Positions 34,213 through 42,905 are shown, counted from the stretch's first letter. The stretch: DNA of 64,000 nucleotides from Colimorpha sp045597845 (GCA_045597845.1 JAZLKZ010000085.1:52285-116284); one strand, 5' to 3'. The notes: generated by a model not told the origin, from the letters alone. A program made the numbers and translations.

Positions 34213-35225
34213 TGAAATTTCGCATCTTTACATTAGCATTGCTGCTTGTTGGCTTCACCTGCCAAGCACAAAACCAAATCGACCGACAAGGCCGCAAACA
34301 AGGACATTGGATTAAGACCGACAAGGATGGTTCCAAGATATTCGAAGGCAATTTCAAGGACGGCGTGGAAGTAGGACTTTTCCAGTACTTCTACCCCAAC
34401 GGCAAGATTCGCATCGAAAACGATTTCTCCGCCGACGGGAAACTCTGCAGCCACAAAGCCTACGATGAAGAAGGACATCTGCTCGCCACCGGCTTTTTCC
34501 GCCAGTGCAATCGCGACAGTGTGTGGAATTTCTACAACGAAGAAGGCAAGTTGCTCAAAACCACACATTACAGACTGGGCATCAAGCACGGGAAACAGAT
34601 TGTATTTACCGACAGCGGCGACACCGCCGAAATCAGTTCGTGGGACAACAACCATCGTCACGGATATTGGTGGAAACGTATCGGGAAAAAAGGCTATATC
34701 ACAGGAAACTACAACCACGGGAAACTCAATGGCACAGTGCGCGAATACGACGAACTGCTGCAACTTTGCCGTGAGGGCAATTATGTTGACGGCTTCAAGC
34801 ACGGAAGCTACAAGTATTACGAAAACAAGCAACTCACCATCGACGAGACATGGCACTCCGGCACGCTCCAAGACCGCCGCATTCTCATCCTCCAACCCGA
34901 ACCCACATTTATTTCCATATATTCAATAGCTTACATCATTCCCAAAGGCAAAAACCATGTGATAATCTACAACATGCGAGGCGAGCCCATCGAGACCTAC
35001 GAGCCCATCGACAACATTCTGGACCGCGTCGGCAACGAACGTTTTGCACAAGTAAACAAGAAAAGCCACATGATGGTTGCCGAAGAATGCATCGTTGGAT
35101 TCAAGAAAGACTCCGAAGGGCGCGACATTTTGGATCTCTCTCCCGAAATCGATATTCCCATATTCCCTGACGAGGACTGCGTAAAGATGGTTCAGTCGCT
35201 TCAACGAGAGGGCATTGAGGAATAA
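34212..35225 (+). CDS. MORN-like repeat protein with signal peptide
   Basis: 337 residues with an export signal (about 1-19, ending CQAQ). Residues about 25-225 contain seven or eight MORN-like repeats, each with the pattern G.W..Y...G.L: QGHWIKTDKDGSKIFEGNFKDG, VGLFQYFYPNGKIRIENDF, DSVWNFYNEEGKLLKTTHYRLG, KHGKQIVF, HGYWWKRIGKKGYITGNYNHG, and so on. Residues about 235-337 form a separate C-terminal domain without recognised fold. Such antitoxin-type or membrane-associated MORN proteins are common in Bacteroidota and have no defined role. An intrinsic terminator follows. Confidence 0.75.
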   Translation: MKFRIFTLALLLVGFTCQAQNQIDRQGRKQGHWIKTDKDGSKIFEGNFKDGVEVGLFQYFYPNGKIRIENDFSADGKLCSHKAYDEEGHLLATGFFRQCNRDSVWNFYNEEGKLLKTTHYRLGIKHGKQIVFTDSGDTAEISSWDNNHRHGYWWKRIGKKGYITGNYNHGKLNGTVREYDELLQLCREGNYVDGFKHGSYKYYENKQLTIDETWHSGTLQDRRILILQPEPTFISIYSIAYIIPKGKNHVIIYNMRGEPIETYEPIDNILDRVGNERFAQVNKKSHMMVAEECIVGFKKDSEGRDILDLSPEIDIPIFPDEDCVKMVQSLQREGIEE

Positions 35226-35233
35226 GAAATAAA

Positions 35234-35262
35234 AAGAAAGGGATGCGTCGCATCCCTTTCTT
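35234..35262 (+). terminator. terminator after the MORN-type gene, bidirectional
   Basis: Stem AAGAAAGGGATGC / GCATCCCTTTCTT around a 3-nt loop. On the minus strand TTTTT follows the stem, so it also fits as the end of a minus-strand transcript from the promoter at 35344. Confidence 0.8.
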
Positions 35263-35340
35263 CCATTAAACACTATTACAAAATCATTATTTCTTTTTAA
35301 TATTCAGAAGAATATACAAATTTCATCCTTCCAAAATCGT
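35262..35340 (-). ncRNA. candidate small transcript, minus strand
   Basis: A strict -7 box (35344-35351, minus) with a TTTG about 16 bp upstream points left, and 75-80 nt later comes the bidirectional terminator at 35234-35262. No gene lies in that orientation except a 9-codon frame (MKFVYSSEY) preceded by GGAAGG. The predicted RNA is about 100 nt. Both neighbouring genes are on the plus strand, so the promoter does not serve them. Confidence 0.4.
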
Positions 35341-35343
35341 TTG

Positions 35344-35351
35344 CAAAGATA
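35344..35351 (-). promoter_or_regulatory. orphan minus-strand -7 box TATCTTTG
   Basis: GGTATCTTTGCAAAC on the minus strand. CGTTTGC, a -33-like TTTG, lies upstream near 35368-35371. It points away from mtaB and towards the terminator at 35234-35262. Confidence 0.5.
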
Positions 35352-35391
35352 CCATTTTTTTTAATAGCAAACGAATAATTAACGTTTTTTA

Positions 35392-36675
35392 ATGATTAGC
35401 AAGACTATTGCCACCCATACTTTAGGCTGCAAACTCAACTTTGCCGAGACTTCCGACTTGGTGCGTCAATTTATGGAAGAAGGCTACAAAGTGGTTGATT
35501 TTCACGAAAAAGCTGATATATATATCATCAACACATGCACGGTTACCGCCGTCGCCGAGAAAAAATGCCGCACCGCCATTCGGCAAGCCATAGCCCAAAA
35601 TCCCGAAGCCACAGTAGCCGTTATTGGCTGTTTTGCCCAAAACAACGCTAAGTCTGTCGCCCAAATCAAAGGAGTGAAATACATTCTTGGCAATCACGAC
35701 AAGCAGCGCCTTCTTGACTATATCCTGTCTTCCTCACCCACCACTATCGCGGTCGAAGAGCCTAAAAACTTCAATCTCGCCTACTCCTCCAGCGACCGCA
35801 CCAGAACCTTTTTCAAGGTACAAGACGGATGCGACTACTTTTGCACCTACTGCGCCATTCCTTTCGCCAGAGGCCGCAGCCGCAGCGCATCGGTCGCAGA
35901 AACCGTTGCCACGGCACGACAAATAGCCAATTCTGGAAGCAAGGAAGTTGTTCTTACCGGCGTAAATACGGGCACTTTCGGCAAACAACATGGCGAGACA
36001 TTTCTCGATTTGCTACGGGCTCTCGACGAAATCGATTGTATCGAACGCTACAGAATTTCAAGCATCGAACCCAACCTCATCACCGACGAAATCATCAATT
36101 TCGTAGCTTCCTCGCGGGCTTTTCTGCCACACTTCCACATTCCGCTGCAGTCGGGCAGCGACAAGGTCTTGAAATTGATGCACCGCCACTACGACACCGA
36201 GCTATATTTCAACAAATTGTCCCAAATTAAATCCGTAATGCCCGACGCTTGCATTGCGGCAGATATCATGGCGGGATTCAACGGCGAAGACGAAGCGGAG
36301 TTTCAAAAGGTATGCCAGTTCGTCGAGTCACTTCCAATCTCATATCTTCACGTTTTTACCTACTCCGACCGACCCAACACCGCTGCGCTGAAGCTTGGCG
36401 AAAAGATACCGATGAACGTTCGCCGACAACACAGCCAGGCGCTACACGACATTTCCGACCGCAAGAAGAAAGGCTTCTATGAAAGCCAGATAGGAAAAGA
36501 ACGCACGGTTTTATGGGAATCCACGCTCCACGCCACACCTTCGGGCGACATGATGCAAGGCTGGACAGACAACTACATCCGCCTACAACGTCCCTACAAC
36601 GCATCACTCATCGGCACCATCACGCCCTACCCCATCACACCCAAGACAATCGTCGCCGACTTTGAAATGGAATAG
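35392..36675 (+). CDS. mtaB: tRNA (N6-L-threonylcarbamoyladenosine(37)-C2)-methylthiotransferase MtaB
   Basis: Radical-SAM enzyme that makes ms2t6A37 in tRNA-Lys. 427 residues. The N-terminal UPF0004 domain supplies cluster cysteines Cys13, Cys49 and Cys80. The radical-SAM CxxxCxxC is Cys147, Cys151 and Cys154 (DGCDYFCTYCAIPFARG), followed by GVNTGTFG and the IPLQSGSDKVLKLMHR motif. The C-terminal TRAM-like part ends near residue 427. The start at 35392 follows an AT-rich gap. It acts downstream of TsaB-dependent t6A formation, though the genes are far apart. Confidence 0.95.
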   Translation: MISKTIATHTLGCKLNFAETSDLVRQFMEEGYKVVDFHEKADIYIINTCTVTAVAEKKCRTAIRQAIAQNPEATVAVIGCFAQNNAKSVAQIKGVKYILGNHDKQRLLDYILSSSPTTIAVEEPKNFNLAYSSSDRTRTFFKVQDGCDYFCTYCAIPFARGRSRSASVAETVATARQIANSGSKEVVLTGVNTGTFGKQHGETFLDLLRALDEIDCIERYRISSIEPNLITDEIINFVASSRAFLPHFHIPLQSGSDKVLKLMHRHYDTELYFNKLSQIKSVMPDACIAADIMAGFNGEDEAEFQKVCQFVESLPISYLHVFTYSDRPNTAALKLGEKIPMNVRRQHSQALHDISDRKKKGFYESQIGKERTVLWESTLHATPSGDMMQGWTDNYIRLQRPYNASLIGTITPYPITPKTIVADFEME

Positions 36676-36757
36676 CGACAAAACAACCAACCACGTGGTA
36701 GCCATTCGGTTTTACCAACACCTTCAGCCATTCATCAAATACCTTTAAAACACAGAC

Positions 36758-36946
36758 ATGAACAACAACCAAAATTTTGTTTTTCGCGAATTATAGACAT
36801 TGGTATTTGCAATCGTATGTCTAATCTTATCCTTTATCCCTTTCTTTTTCCAGAACGCGTCACGCACCTTAGGCCACATAATGCCTGCATGTTCCGCCTA
36901 TCTTTTTTGGCTGTATTATTCAATCTATTACAATATTAACACATAA
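36758..36946 (+). pseudogene. possible small membrane-protein gene with an in-frame amber stop
   Basis: ATG at 36758 opens a frame of 62 codons whose codon 13 is TAG (NFVFREL, stop, TLVFAIVCLILSFIPFFFQ). After the TAG it reads on for 49 codons, strongly hydrophobic (LILSFIPFFF, then AYLFWLYYSIYYN), to TAA. Two helices are plausible. Without a homologue it cannot be told from a chance frame. A sequencing error or a decayed small-protein gene is equally possible. Confidence 0.3.
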
Positions 36947-37029
36947 TATTTTGCCAACAACAATACGCTCTTTTTTCAAATTATTGCCTTCAAATTGAAT
37001 TTCGGCATCTACAAATCACTTATTTTTCG

Positions 37030-37037
37030 TATCTTTG
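37030..37037 (+). promoter_or_regulatory. -7 box TATCTTTG for the OMP gene
   Basis: CGTATCTTTGC at 37028-37038; the ATG is at 37076, giving a short leader of about 32 nt. Confidence 0.75.
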
Positions 37038-37075
37038 CAAATTGCTAAATTGTATAACAGAAAGATTCTTTTTAT

Positions 37076-37792
37076 ATGAAAAAACTGTTTGCCATTCTCA
37101 TCTTGTCGCTTTCGCTGACTACCGGCTTGAAGGCGCAATGGCTCAACTACGATTTCCACATGGCGTTCGGCTATTCTCAACTAACCGACGACCTCATCTC
37201 TCAGGGCGGCATCATGGGATTTTCGGCTGGTGCCTACGCCACCATCGGATTTACCGAGTCTCGCTCAGTACTCGCCGATATTTTCACACTACAGACCGGA
37301 CTCAACCTCACCCGCAAGGGAGGTCGTTTGTTTGACGAACAGCACTCCGGAGCATTCACTTCTATCCGCAAAGTTTGCTACAGCGGTTGGTACGCACAAA
37401 TTCCAGTCTTGGCAAACTTTAAATTTGAACTTCCATTCTCCGAACAATATGCGCAGTTCTTCGTTGGTCCGGCGGTAAGCATTGGCGTTTTCGGACACTA
37501 CAACGACCGCATGGTTTCGCCTGGTCGCCCTCAGATTTCTTGGAACTATGACATTCACAACGACCCTGCATTCAAGCACATGAACCGAATCGATGTCGAA
37601 CTCATCGCTGGCGTTGGATACCAGTGGCGCAACTACGTGGCCAACCTCTATGTCGATTATGGATTTCTCTCGATTGGCGAAACCCCCGACGTGCTTCGTA
37701 GCATGGAAGAAGACGCAAAACGCCCCGACAATCCCGACGGCAACATTGTGATGTTTATGTTATCGCTGGGATACCAACTTCCAAGAGACTAA
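37076..37792 (+). CDS. small outer-membrane beta-barrel protein
   Basis: 238 residues with a signal peptide (about 1-21, ending GLKAQ). The body alternates strands rich in aromatic and small residues: WLNYDFHMAFGYSQL, GGIMGFSAGAYATIGF, LQTGLNLTRKGG, WYAQIPVLANFKFELPF, AQFFVGPAVSIGVF, VELIAGVGYQWRNY and FMLSLGYQL. It fits an eight-stranded PorT/OmpA-type barrel. No partner or function is evident. A terminator shared with convergent mpl follows. Confidence 0.75.
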   Translation: MKKLFAILILSLSLTTGLKAQWLNYDFHMAFGYSQLTDDLISQGGIMGFSAGAYATIGFTESRSVLADIFTLQTGLNLTRKGGRLFDEQHSGAFTSIRKVCYSGWYAQIPVLANFKFELPFSEQYAQFFVGPAVSIGVFGHYNDRMVSPGRPQISWNYDIHNDPAFKHMNRIDVELIAGVGYQWRNYVANLYVDYGFLSIGETPDVLRSMEEDAKRPDNPDGNIVMFMLSLGYQLPRD

Positions 37793-37812
37793 ATGAATGT
37801 AACGAGATTAAG

Positions 37813-37840
37813 AAAAGGAGCAGAAATTTCTGCTCCTTTT
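37813..37840. terminator. bidirectional terminator between OMP gene and mpl
   Basis: Perfect palindrome AAAAGGAGCAGAAA / TTTCTGCTCCTTTT with T-runs on both sides. It ends the plus-strand OMP mRNA and the minus-strand mpl mRNA. Confidence 0.85.
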
Positions 37841-37868
37841 TTATTTTAAATGCCCTTGCGTTCTCAGC

Positions 37869-39224
37869 TCATATCTTCAACAGCTGCGCCAAGTCAGCAA
37901 AGTCGATGCCGTCGAAATTGCCGGAAGACATCATAAGGAGGTTGCCTCCAACCCAATTCTTGCGCTGGAGGTCCGACACCAACAGCTGCGAGTCGTTATA
38001 CACCTTGATAGAAGGATTGCCGAAAGCCGCCTGGACCTGTTCGATGCAGAGAGGCGGCAGTTTCTTGTGCGCCACGGCATGGGGATTGAAATAGACAATG
38101 GCTTCGTCTGCAAGATCCATACAGCCTTTGTACTGCGTAAGAAATTCCGCAGTTAGACTGCTAAAGGTATGAAGTTCCATACAAGCCACAAGTTTACGGT
38201 CTGGATACTGTTCCTTCATGGCAGCGATGGTAGCTCTAAGCTTTGACGGCGCATGGGCGAAATCCTTGTAAAGTGCGCTGGAGTTATTTTGGGAAACAAG
38301 TTCGAGGCGTTTGCTAGCTCCGGGGAAAGTGCTGATGGCCTCGTAAAATTGCTTATCGCACACTCCCAAGGCATTGCAGGCATGTCGTGCAGCGGTGAGA
38401 TTGAGCAAGTTGTGATGTCCAAACACCTTCAAGGGCGTCTGCATGGGCAAGAGATAGGTCACGCCATGCTCTACATGGTAGTCTGGCACACTGTACGGAA
38501 TTTTGGAGATGTCGGTACGACTGTTGCGTTCCGACACTTCGCAAACCACCGGGTCTTCGGCACAATATACCAGCGTACCTTTGGGTTCGATGAGGTTGAT
38601 GAATTGGGCGAACTGGTCTTTATAGATGTCGAAAGTGGGAAAGACATTCACATGATCCCACTCAATGCCAGTGATAATTGCCACATCAGGTTTGTAGAGA
38701 TGAAACTTGGGTCGGCGGTCGATGGGCGACGTGAGATATTCGTCACCTTCGATGACCATGACTTTGGCAGTCTGACTGAGACGCACCATCACTTCAAAAC
38801 CTTCGAGCTGGGCACCCACCATATAATCCGCCTCGATTCCGCAATGCTGCAGAACGTGAAGGATCATGGCCGTTGTGGTGGTTTTGCCATGACTTCCTCC
38901 TATCACCACTCGGGTTTTGTTTTTCGACTGTTCGTAAAGGTATTCTGGGTAGCTATAGATTTTGAGACCCAACTCCTGTGCACGCAGAAGCTCGGGATTG
39001 TCGTGGCGGGCGTGCATGCCCAAAACCACTTCGTCGATGTCTTTGGTAATTCTATCGGGGTTCCACCCTATCTCCTGCGGCAACAATCCGTATTTCTGAA
39101 GACGGCTCTTGGCAGGATCGAAAATCTCATCATCTGAACCTGTTACATGGTAGCCTTTGAGATGCAAGGCAATGGCGAGGTTGTGCATGGCACTTCCCCC
39201 TATGGCGATAAAATGGACGTTCAT
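37869..39224 (-). CDS. mpl: UDP-N-acetylmuramate:L-alanyl-gamma-D-glutamyl-meso-diaminopimelate ligase
   Basis: Mur ligase-family peptidoglycan recycling enzyme that attaches recovered tripeptide to UDP-MurNAc. 451 residues. The N-terminal Rossmann MurC-like domain has HFIAIGGSAMHNLAIALHLKGYHVTGSDDE. The ATP loop is VVIGGSHGKTTTTAMI (about 110-125). GDEYLTSPIDRRPKF and GIEWDHVNVFPTF are family-typical. Mpl rather than MurC is inferred from GGSAMHNLA (MurC usually reads GIGGIGMS) and from the EGDEYLTSPIDRRPKFHLYKP segment. It is isolated from mur genes. Confidence 0.88.
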   Translation of the reverse strand: MNVHFIAIGGSAMHNLAIALHLKGYHVTGSDDEIFDPAKSRLQKYGLLPQEIGWNPDRITKDIDEVVLGMHARHDNPELLRAQELGLKIYSYPEYLYEQSKNKTRVVIGGSHGKTTTTAMILHVLQHCGIEADYMVGAQLEGFEVMVRLSQTAKVMVIEGDEYLTSPIDRRPKFHLYKPDVAIITGIEWDHVNVFPTFDIYKDQFAQFINLIEPKGTLVYCAEDPVVCEVSERNSRTDISKIPYSVPDYHVEHGVTYLLPMQTPLKVFGHHNLLNLTAARHACNALGVCDKQFYEAISTFPGASKRLELVSQNNSSALYKDFAHAPSKLRATIAAMKEQYPDRKLVACMELHTFSSLTAEFLTQYKGCMDLADEAIVYFNPHAVAHKKLPPLCIEQVQAAFGNPSIKVYNDSQLLVSDLQRKNWVGGNLLMMSSGNFDGIDFADLAQLLKI

Positions 39225-39320
39225 TATTCAGTTTTAAGTTTACAGTTTTAAGCTTGATGAATTATGTTTAAGGGCGCAGGTTTTGTCCTCAATCAAAATC
39301 CCGTGATAAAAATCTAATTA

Positions 39321-39830
39321 TTAGTTCTCGCCATTGGGCTTCCAACGTTTGGCGAGAGAGAAGAGTTCGGGATTGATATGGCAGTAGCCAAATGGATTCT
39401 TGTCCAAATAGTCTTGATGGTCTTCATGGGCGGGATAGAAATTACGCAGCGGCTCAACTTCTATGACAATGGGTGCTTTGTAGCGCGAAGCAAGTTGCCT
39501 AATGGACTGCTGAATGACGGGCAAATCGGCTGGATCGGTGTAGTAGATTCCTGTGCGGTATTGATCTCCCTCGTCTTCTCCCTGACGGTTGACGGAAGTT
39601 GGATCGATGGTCATATAGTAGAGTTCAAGCAGTTGCTCAAGGGCGACATCATCGTAACAAACGCATACGGTCTCTGCAAAACCCGTGGTATGGGTGCAGA
39701 CCTGATTGTAGGTGGGATTGGGAACGTTGCCGTTGGCGAACCCCACGGTAGTATCCAATACGCCGTGGACTTGCTTGAGAAAATGTTCTGTGCCCCAATA
39801 GCAACCGCCTGCAAGATAGATGGTTTTCAT
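39321..39830 (-). CDS. msrA: peptide-methionine (S)-S-oxide reductase
   Basis: Repairs methionine-S-sulfoxide in proteins. 169 residues. The catalytic Cys is Cys10 in LAGGCYWGTEHFLKQVHGV. TVGFANGN, CVCYDDVALEQLLELYY and RTGIYYTD match the family, and FYPAHEDHQDYLDKNP is the conserved C-terminal region. No MsrB fusion is present. It lies between adk and mpl, all minus strand. Confidence 0.97.
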   Translation of the reverse strand: MKTIYLAGGCYWGTEHFLKQVHGVLDTTVGFANGNVPNPTYNQVCTHTTGFAETVCVCYDDVALEQLLELYYMTIDPTSVNRQGEDEGDQYRTGIYYTDPADLPVIQQSIRQLASRYKAPIVIEVEPLRNFYPAHEDHQDYLDKNPFGYCHINPELFSLAKRWKPNGEN

Positions 39831-39902
39831 AACTTATTACAATTAGAAATAATGGCTATGCCTGATGACATTAATGATATGTCACTCAACCAAAAACCAT
39901 GA

Positions 39903-40481
39903 TCAAACTTCCAGAATGTGCTTTGCTACGGCTTCTGCGATGCGTGCTTTGGTCTGCTCGATAGAGCCCGAAGCATCGATGTTGAGAAGGACTCCGTTTT
40001 GGCGATAGTAGTTGATTACGGGAAAGGTCTTGGCTTCGTACTCGTCGAGACGGCGTTTGATGGTGGACTCATCGGTATCATCTTTGCGGCCCGAGGTAGC
40101 AGAACGCTCGTTGATGCGGCGAATGAGTTCGTCGCGAGGAACGTCGATACGCACCACGCAATTGACTTTCTGATGATAGATTTCCAACAAGAGGTCCAAC
40201 ACCTTGGCTTGGCGCACAGTGCGAGGGAATCCGTCGAATATGATGCCACGAGGGTCTTCGATGATGGCTTTGTTGACAATGCGCGTCACCGTGTCGTCAT
40301 CCACCAAATCACCACGTTCCATAATGGCTTTGATTTCAAGTCCAAGCGGGGACTGTGAAGCGACCTCCTGACGCAGACGATCACCCGTAGAAAGGTGGTA
40401 GAGATTGTATTTTTCTGCAAGGATAGTGGCATGAGTGCCCTTGCCGGCACCAGGAGCGCCAAAGATGACTAAGTTGTTCAT
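39903..40481 (-). CDS. adk: adenylate kinase
   Basis: Interconverts AMP+ATP and 2 ADP. 192 residues, the short form without the zinc/LID insertion. P-loop GAPGAGKGTHA (8-18), LSTGDRLRQEVAS as NMP-binding, IFDGFPRTVRQA, and a short LID with NERSATSGRKDDTDESTIKRRL. The ATG overlaps the stop of the upstream HD-domain gene (ATGA), so the two are translationally coupled. Confidence 0.96.
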   Translation of the reverse strand: MNNLVIFGAPGAGKGTHATILAEKYNLYHLSTGDRLRQEVASQSPLGLEIKAIMERGDLVDDDTVTRIVNKAIIEDPRGIIFDGFPRTVRQAKVLDLLLEIYHQKVNCVVRIDVPRDELIRRINERSATSGRKDDTDESTIKRRLDEYEAKTFPVINYYRQNGVLLNIDASGSIEQTKARIAEAVAKHILEV

Positions 40482-41710
40482 TGTTTGAATTCTTTAGGGA
40501 AGAAAATATAGTATTTGGTTACTTGTTTCTCAAGGAAATGGCGGTCAAGCTGGTCGCTTGCCTCACTGATGTCGAAGCAGTCTCCATTCTTGTAAAGTAC
40601 ACGGATTTCCTGATCGTTGAAATCGTAGGCGTGGTTGCGCAACACACCCGTCCCCACGAAATACTCGCTTTCCTGGGGCGAAATGCCGTAGCGTTCCTGC
40701 ACTCTATGCCGCAGTTGTTCTATCTCCTCGTTGGGGAATGGACGGTCGCTTACCTTGATGGCTGGCAAGCGACGGTTGATAAGTTGTTCCGACAAGGTAC
40801 TGAGAATGAAATCGTCGTGATGCATCCAAGCCTTGATGGCGGCAAGGACATCATTGTCGTCGATGCCGGCAAAAGCGTCGAGCACAGACTCATTGCTCTC
40901 GAAATGTCGCTGGGTGTAGTGATGGGTGAGAAAATCCATCAACGGCGTATAGACTTCGGAATGCCAGTTGCCATCTTGGTGCAGCTCTCTTACACGACGG
41001 AGGGCACCCAAAAGCAACGTGTCGGCAGCGATGACTGTCTTGTGGAGATAGACCTGCCAATACATCAAACGACGCGAAATAATAAATTTCTCGATGCTGT
41101 AGATGCCTTTTTCATCTACGACAAGTTCATCGTTACATACGTTCAGCATATTGATTATACGCTCGGTACCAACAATTCCTTCACACACACCCGTAAAGAA
41201 GCTGTCACGACTGAGATAGTCAAGGCGGTCCATATCGAGCTGGCTGGATACAAGTTGATGGAGAAAATGCTTGGGGTAAGTATCGTCGAAAATGGAAATG
41301 GCCGTGGTGAGCCTCCCATTGAACTCCTTGTTGAGCCGTTCCATAAAGAGGTGCGTAAGGGTTTCGTGATGCACCTCGGCGAGGACATACTCTGAAGTGT
41401 GGGAAAATGGACCATGTCCGATGTCGTGGAGCAGAATGGCAAGTTTGACACCCAACGCCTCGTCGGGAGTTATCTCCACCCCCTTGACTTTCAGCACTTC
41501 CAAAGCGCGATTCATCAAGTTTAAGGCACCCAGCATGTGGCTGAAACGGGTATGCATGGCACCGGGATATACCAGATAGGTAAACCCAAGCTGCTTGATG
41601 TTGCGCTGACGCTGGAAATAGGGATGCGAGATGACATCGAAAATGATATCGTCCTCAATGGTCAAGAAACCATATACAGGGTCGTTGATAATTTTACGCT
41701 TGTTGGTCAT
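40478..41710 (-). CDS. HD-domain phosphohydrolase
   Basis: Metal-dependent hydrolase of the HD superfamily (SAMHD1/dGTPase-like, COG1078). 410 residues from the ATG at 41710 (MTNKRKIINDPVYGFL). The preceding 49 codons of the open frame come from the repeat-rich gap and overlap the next gene, so they are unlikely. The metal site is HTRFSHMLG (about 53-61) with HDIGHGPFSHTSE (about 95-107), followed by FMERLN and DRLDYLSRDSFF. Substrate unknown; dNTPs or nucleotides are likely. The stop overlaps adk (ATGA). Confidence 0.9.
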   Translation of the reverse strand: MTNKRKIINDPVYGFLTIEDDIIFDVISHPYFQRQRNIKQLGFTYLVYPGAMHTRFSHMLGALNLMNRALEVLKVKGVEITPDEALGVKLAILLHDIGHGPFSHTSEYVLAEVHHETLTHLFMERLNKEFNGRLTTAISIFDDTYPKHFLHQLVSSQLDMDRLDYLSRDSFFTGVCEGIVGTERIINMLNVCNDELVVDEKGIYSIEKFIISRRLMYWQVYLHKTVIAADTLLLGALRRVRELHQDGNWHSEVYTPLMDFLTHHYTQRHFESNESVLDAFAGIDDNDVLAAIKAWMHHDDFILSTLSEQLINRRLPAIKVSDRPFPNEEIEQLRHRVQERYGISPQESEYFVGTGVLRNHAYDFNDQEIRVLYKNGDCFDISEASDQLDRHFLEKQVTKYYIFFPKEFKQ

Positions 41711-41747
41711 TCTAATTGACAATTGGAAATTGAGAATTACTACTTCA

Positions 41748-42101
41748 TTAATTGTCCAATTCTTCAAGAATTTTGGCGGCACAAGCCACGAGGTCGTTGC
41801 AGGGTCGTTTACCCGACTGGAGAAGGCGTCCACAGTTGACGTCTCCGTTTTCCTCACGGAACTTTTCCGCCATCATCTTTACCGAGGAGGCTTTGCCGCA
41901 GAGACCAGCGACCATAGCCATGCCACTCACACAGCCGCACACTTCGCGCAAACCAGAAAGGCCGCGGCCAAAGGGTGCCGCCATATTTGAAGCTGCAGCG
42001 ACATCTATAGGAAGTTTGTCGGCATACGCCAACACGACTGCCTGGCAACAGTTGCAACCTGACTTATGCAATACACGCGCTTTTTCTGTTCTGTTTTCCA
42101 T
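41748..42101 (-). CDS. C-GCAxxG-C-C family small cysteine protein
   Basis: 117 residues with the family motif: HKSGCNCCQAVVLAYAD near the N-terminus, APFGRGLSGLREVCGCVSGMAMVAGL in the middle, and later Cys residues at VNCGRLL, RPCNDLV and ACAAK. The Cys pattern suggests redox or metal binding, but the family's biochemistry is unknown. It is co-oriented with the downstream HD gene. An alternative name is C_GCAxxG_C_C family redox protein. Confidence 0.85.
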   Translation of the reverse strand: MENRTEKARVLHKSGCNCCQAVVLAYADKLPIDVAAASNMAAPFGRGLSGLREVCGCVSGMAMVAGLCGKASSVKMMAEKFREENGDVNCGRLLQSGKRPCNDLVACAAKILEELDN

Positions 42102-42139
42102 AATTGTTTCTTATATCATTCACTCTCTTAACCATTTAA

Positions 42140-42448
42140 TTAGTTCCCTTTGTAGATATTCCATACCCAATTGGCAATCGTAAAAACTGATGCAAGTACA
42201 ATAGTGTAGTTGGGCCAACGGGTATGAAAGGCTTTGTGAAGCGAGCGAGTACCTCGGCGAAAGTCAACCAACAGCCACACAAAGCAGACGATTGCCAAGA
42301 GCGAGAGCATCACTCCCAAAGGATTCATCTTCAAAGACTCCCACACCTCCCCTTTCAGCAAGAGATTCAACGACCTTATCGTGCCGCACCCAGGACATGG
42401 AATACCTGTTAGTTGCTTGAAAAGACACGGAATATCGGGAATGTGCAT
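42140..42448 (-). CDS. DUF2752 domain protein
   Basis: 102 residues. An N-terminal CxxCG motif (GIPCPGCGTIRSL, about 16-28) is followed by two or three hydrophobic segments (LGVMLSLLAIVCFVWLLVD, YTIVLASVFTIANWVW). Small membrane protein of unknown function, common in Bacteroidota. Minus strand, 38 nt upstream of the C-GCAxxG-C-C gene. Confidence 0.8.
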   Translation of the reverse strand: MHIPDIPCLFKQLTGIPCPGCGTIRSLNLLLKGEVWESLKMNPLGVMLSLLAIVCFVWLLVDFRRGTRSLHKAFHTRWPNYTIVLASVFTIANWVWNIYKGN

Positions 42449-42481
42449 GGGTATTAGCGAGGGTCTTCGTTCAAATCACAA

Positions 42482-42510
42482 AAGGAGCGGAGGATGATCC
42501 GCCGCTCCTT
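42482..42510 (-). terminator. terminator after the TM2 gene
   Basis: Stem AAGGAGCGG / CCGCTCCTT with an 11-nt loop, lying 22 bp past the TM2 stop on the minus strand. A T-run is only weak, so confidence is moderate. Confidence 0.55.
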
Positions 42511-42532
42511 ATTGTTACTTAGACTCAGGATA

Positions 42533-42874
42533 TCAATAGTTTGAATATTGCAAGAATTTTTGGTAGTTGTACTCACGGGCTTTCTTCTGTATATTGAAGA
42601 GGTCAATCAACCACCAAATGCCACAACCGCCACAAGTAATGAGCTTCAAGATGCCCAAACCCGTTTCGCCCAAAAGAAAGCGATCGACACCCAATTCTCC
42701 TACGAGGATTGAGAGGATGAGCATCATGATAGGTTCACGATATTCGATCGACTGCATCATCATAGCCTTGCTCTCGTCCATTTCGGCAAGCTTGGTACGG
42801 ATGGCAGGAATACATGCCGCAGGGAACCATTCTCCTTTGGTCATGATGAAATAATCAACACTATTGACTTCCAT
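42533..42874 (-). CDS. TM2 domain-containing protein
   Basis: 113 residues. A charged N-terminal part is followed by two membrane helices with the TM2 pattern: MMLILSILVGELGVDRFLLGETGLGILKLITCGGCGIWWLIDLFNI (about 52-97), including the GxxRF/LG and WWLID features. Such proteins lie in the inner membrane with unknown role. It is downstream of the P5C dehydrogenase gene on the same strand (31 nt gap). Confidence 0.88.
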   Translation of the reverse strand: MEVNSVDYFIMTKGEWFPAACIPAIRTKLAEMDESKAMMMQSIEYREPIMMLILSILVGELGVDRFLLGETGLGILKLITCGGCGIWWLIDLFNIQKKAREYNYQKFLQYSNY

Positions 42875-42905
42875 ATTATTGCATTATAGATTAAACGACA
42901 AATTA

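Larger units (their letters stand above)
36676..37075. other. 400-bp intergenic region with pseudogene-like frame and promoter
   Basis: Between mtaB and the OMP gene. It contains a hydrophobic open frame interrupted by one TAG (36758-36946) and a strict -7 box at 37030-37037. The remainder (about 36950-37025) is AT-rich with no feature seen. Confidence 0.6.

Noticed and set aside
35422..36607. Several frames antisense or out of frame within mtaB
   Set aside because: They coincide with mtaB codons and carry no motif.
40478..41857. 49-codon longer start for the HD protein at 41857
   Set aside because: The extension overlaps the C-GCAxxG-C-C gene and gap repeat; the conserved N-terminus begins at 41710.
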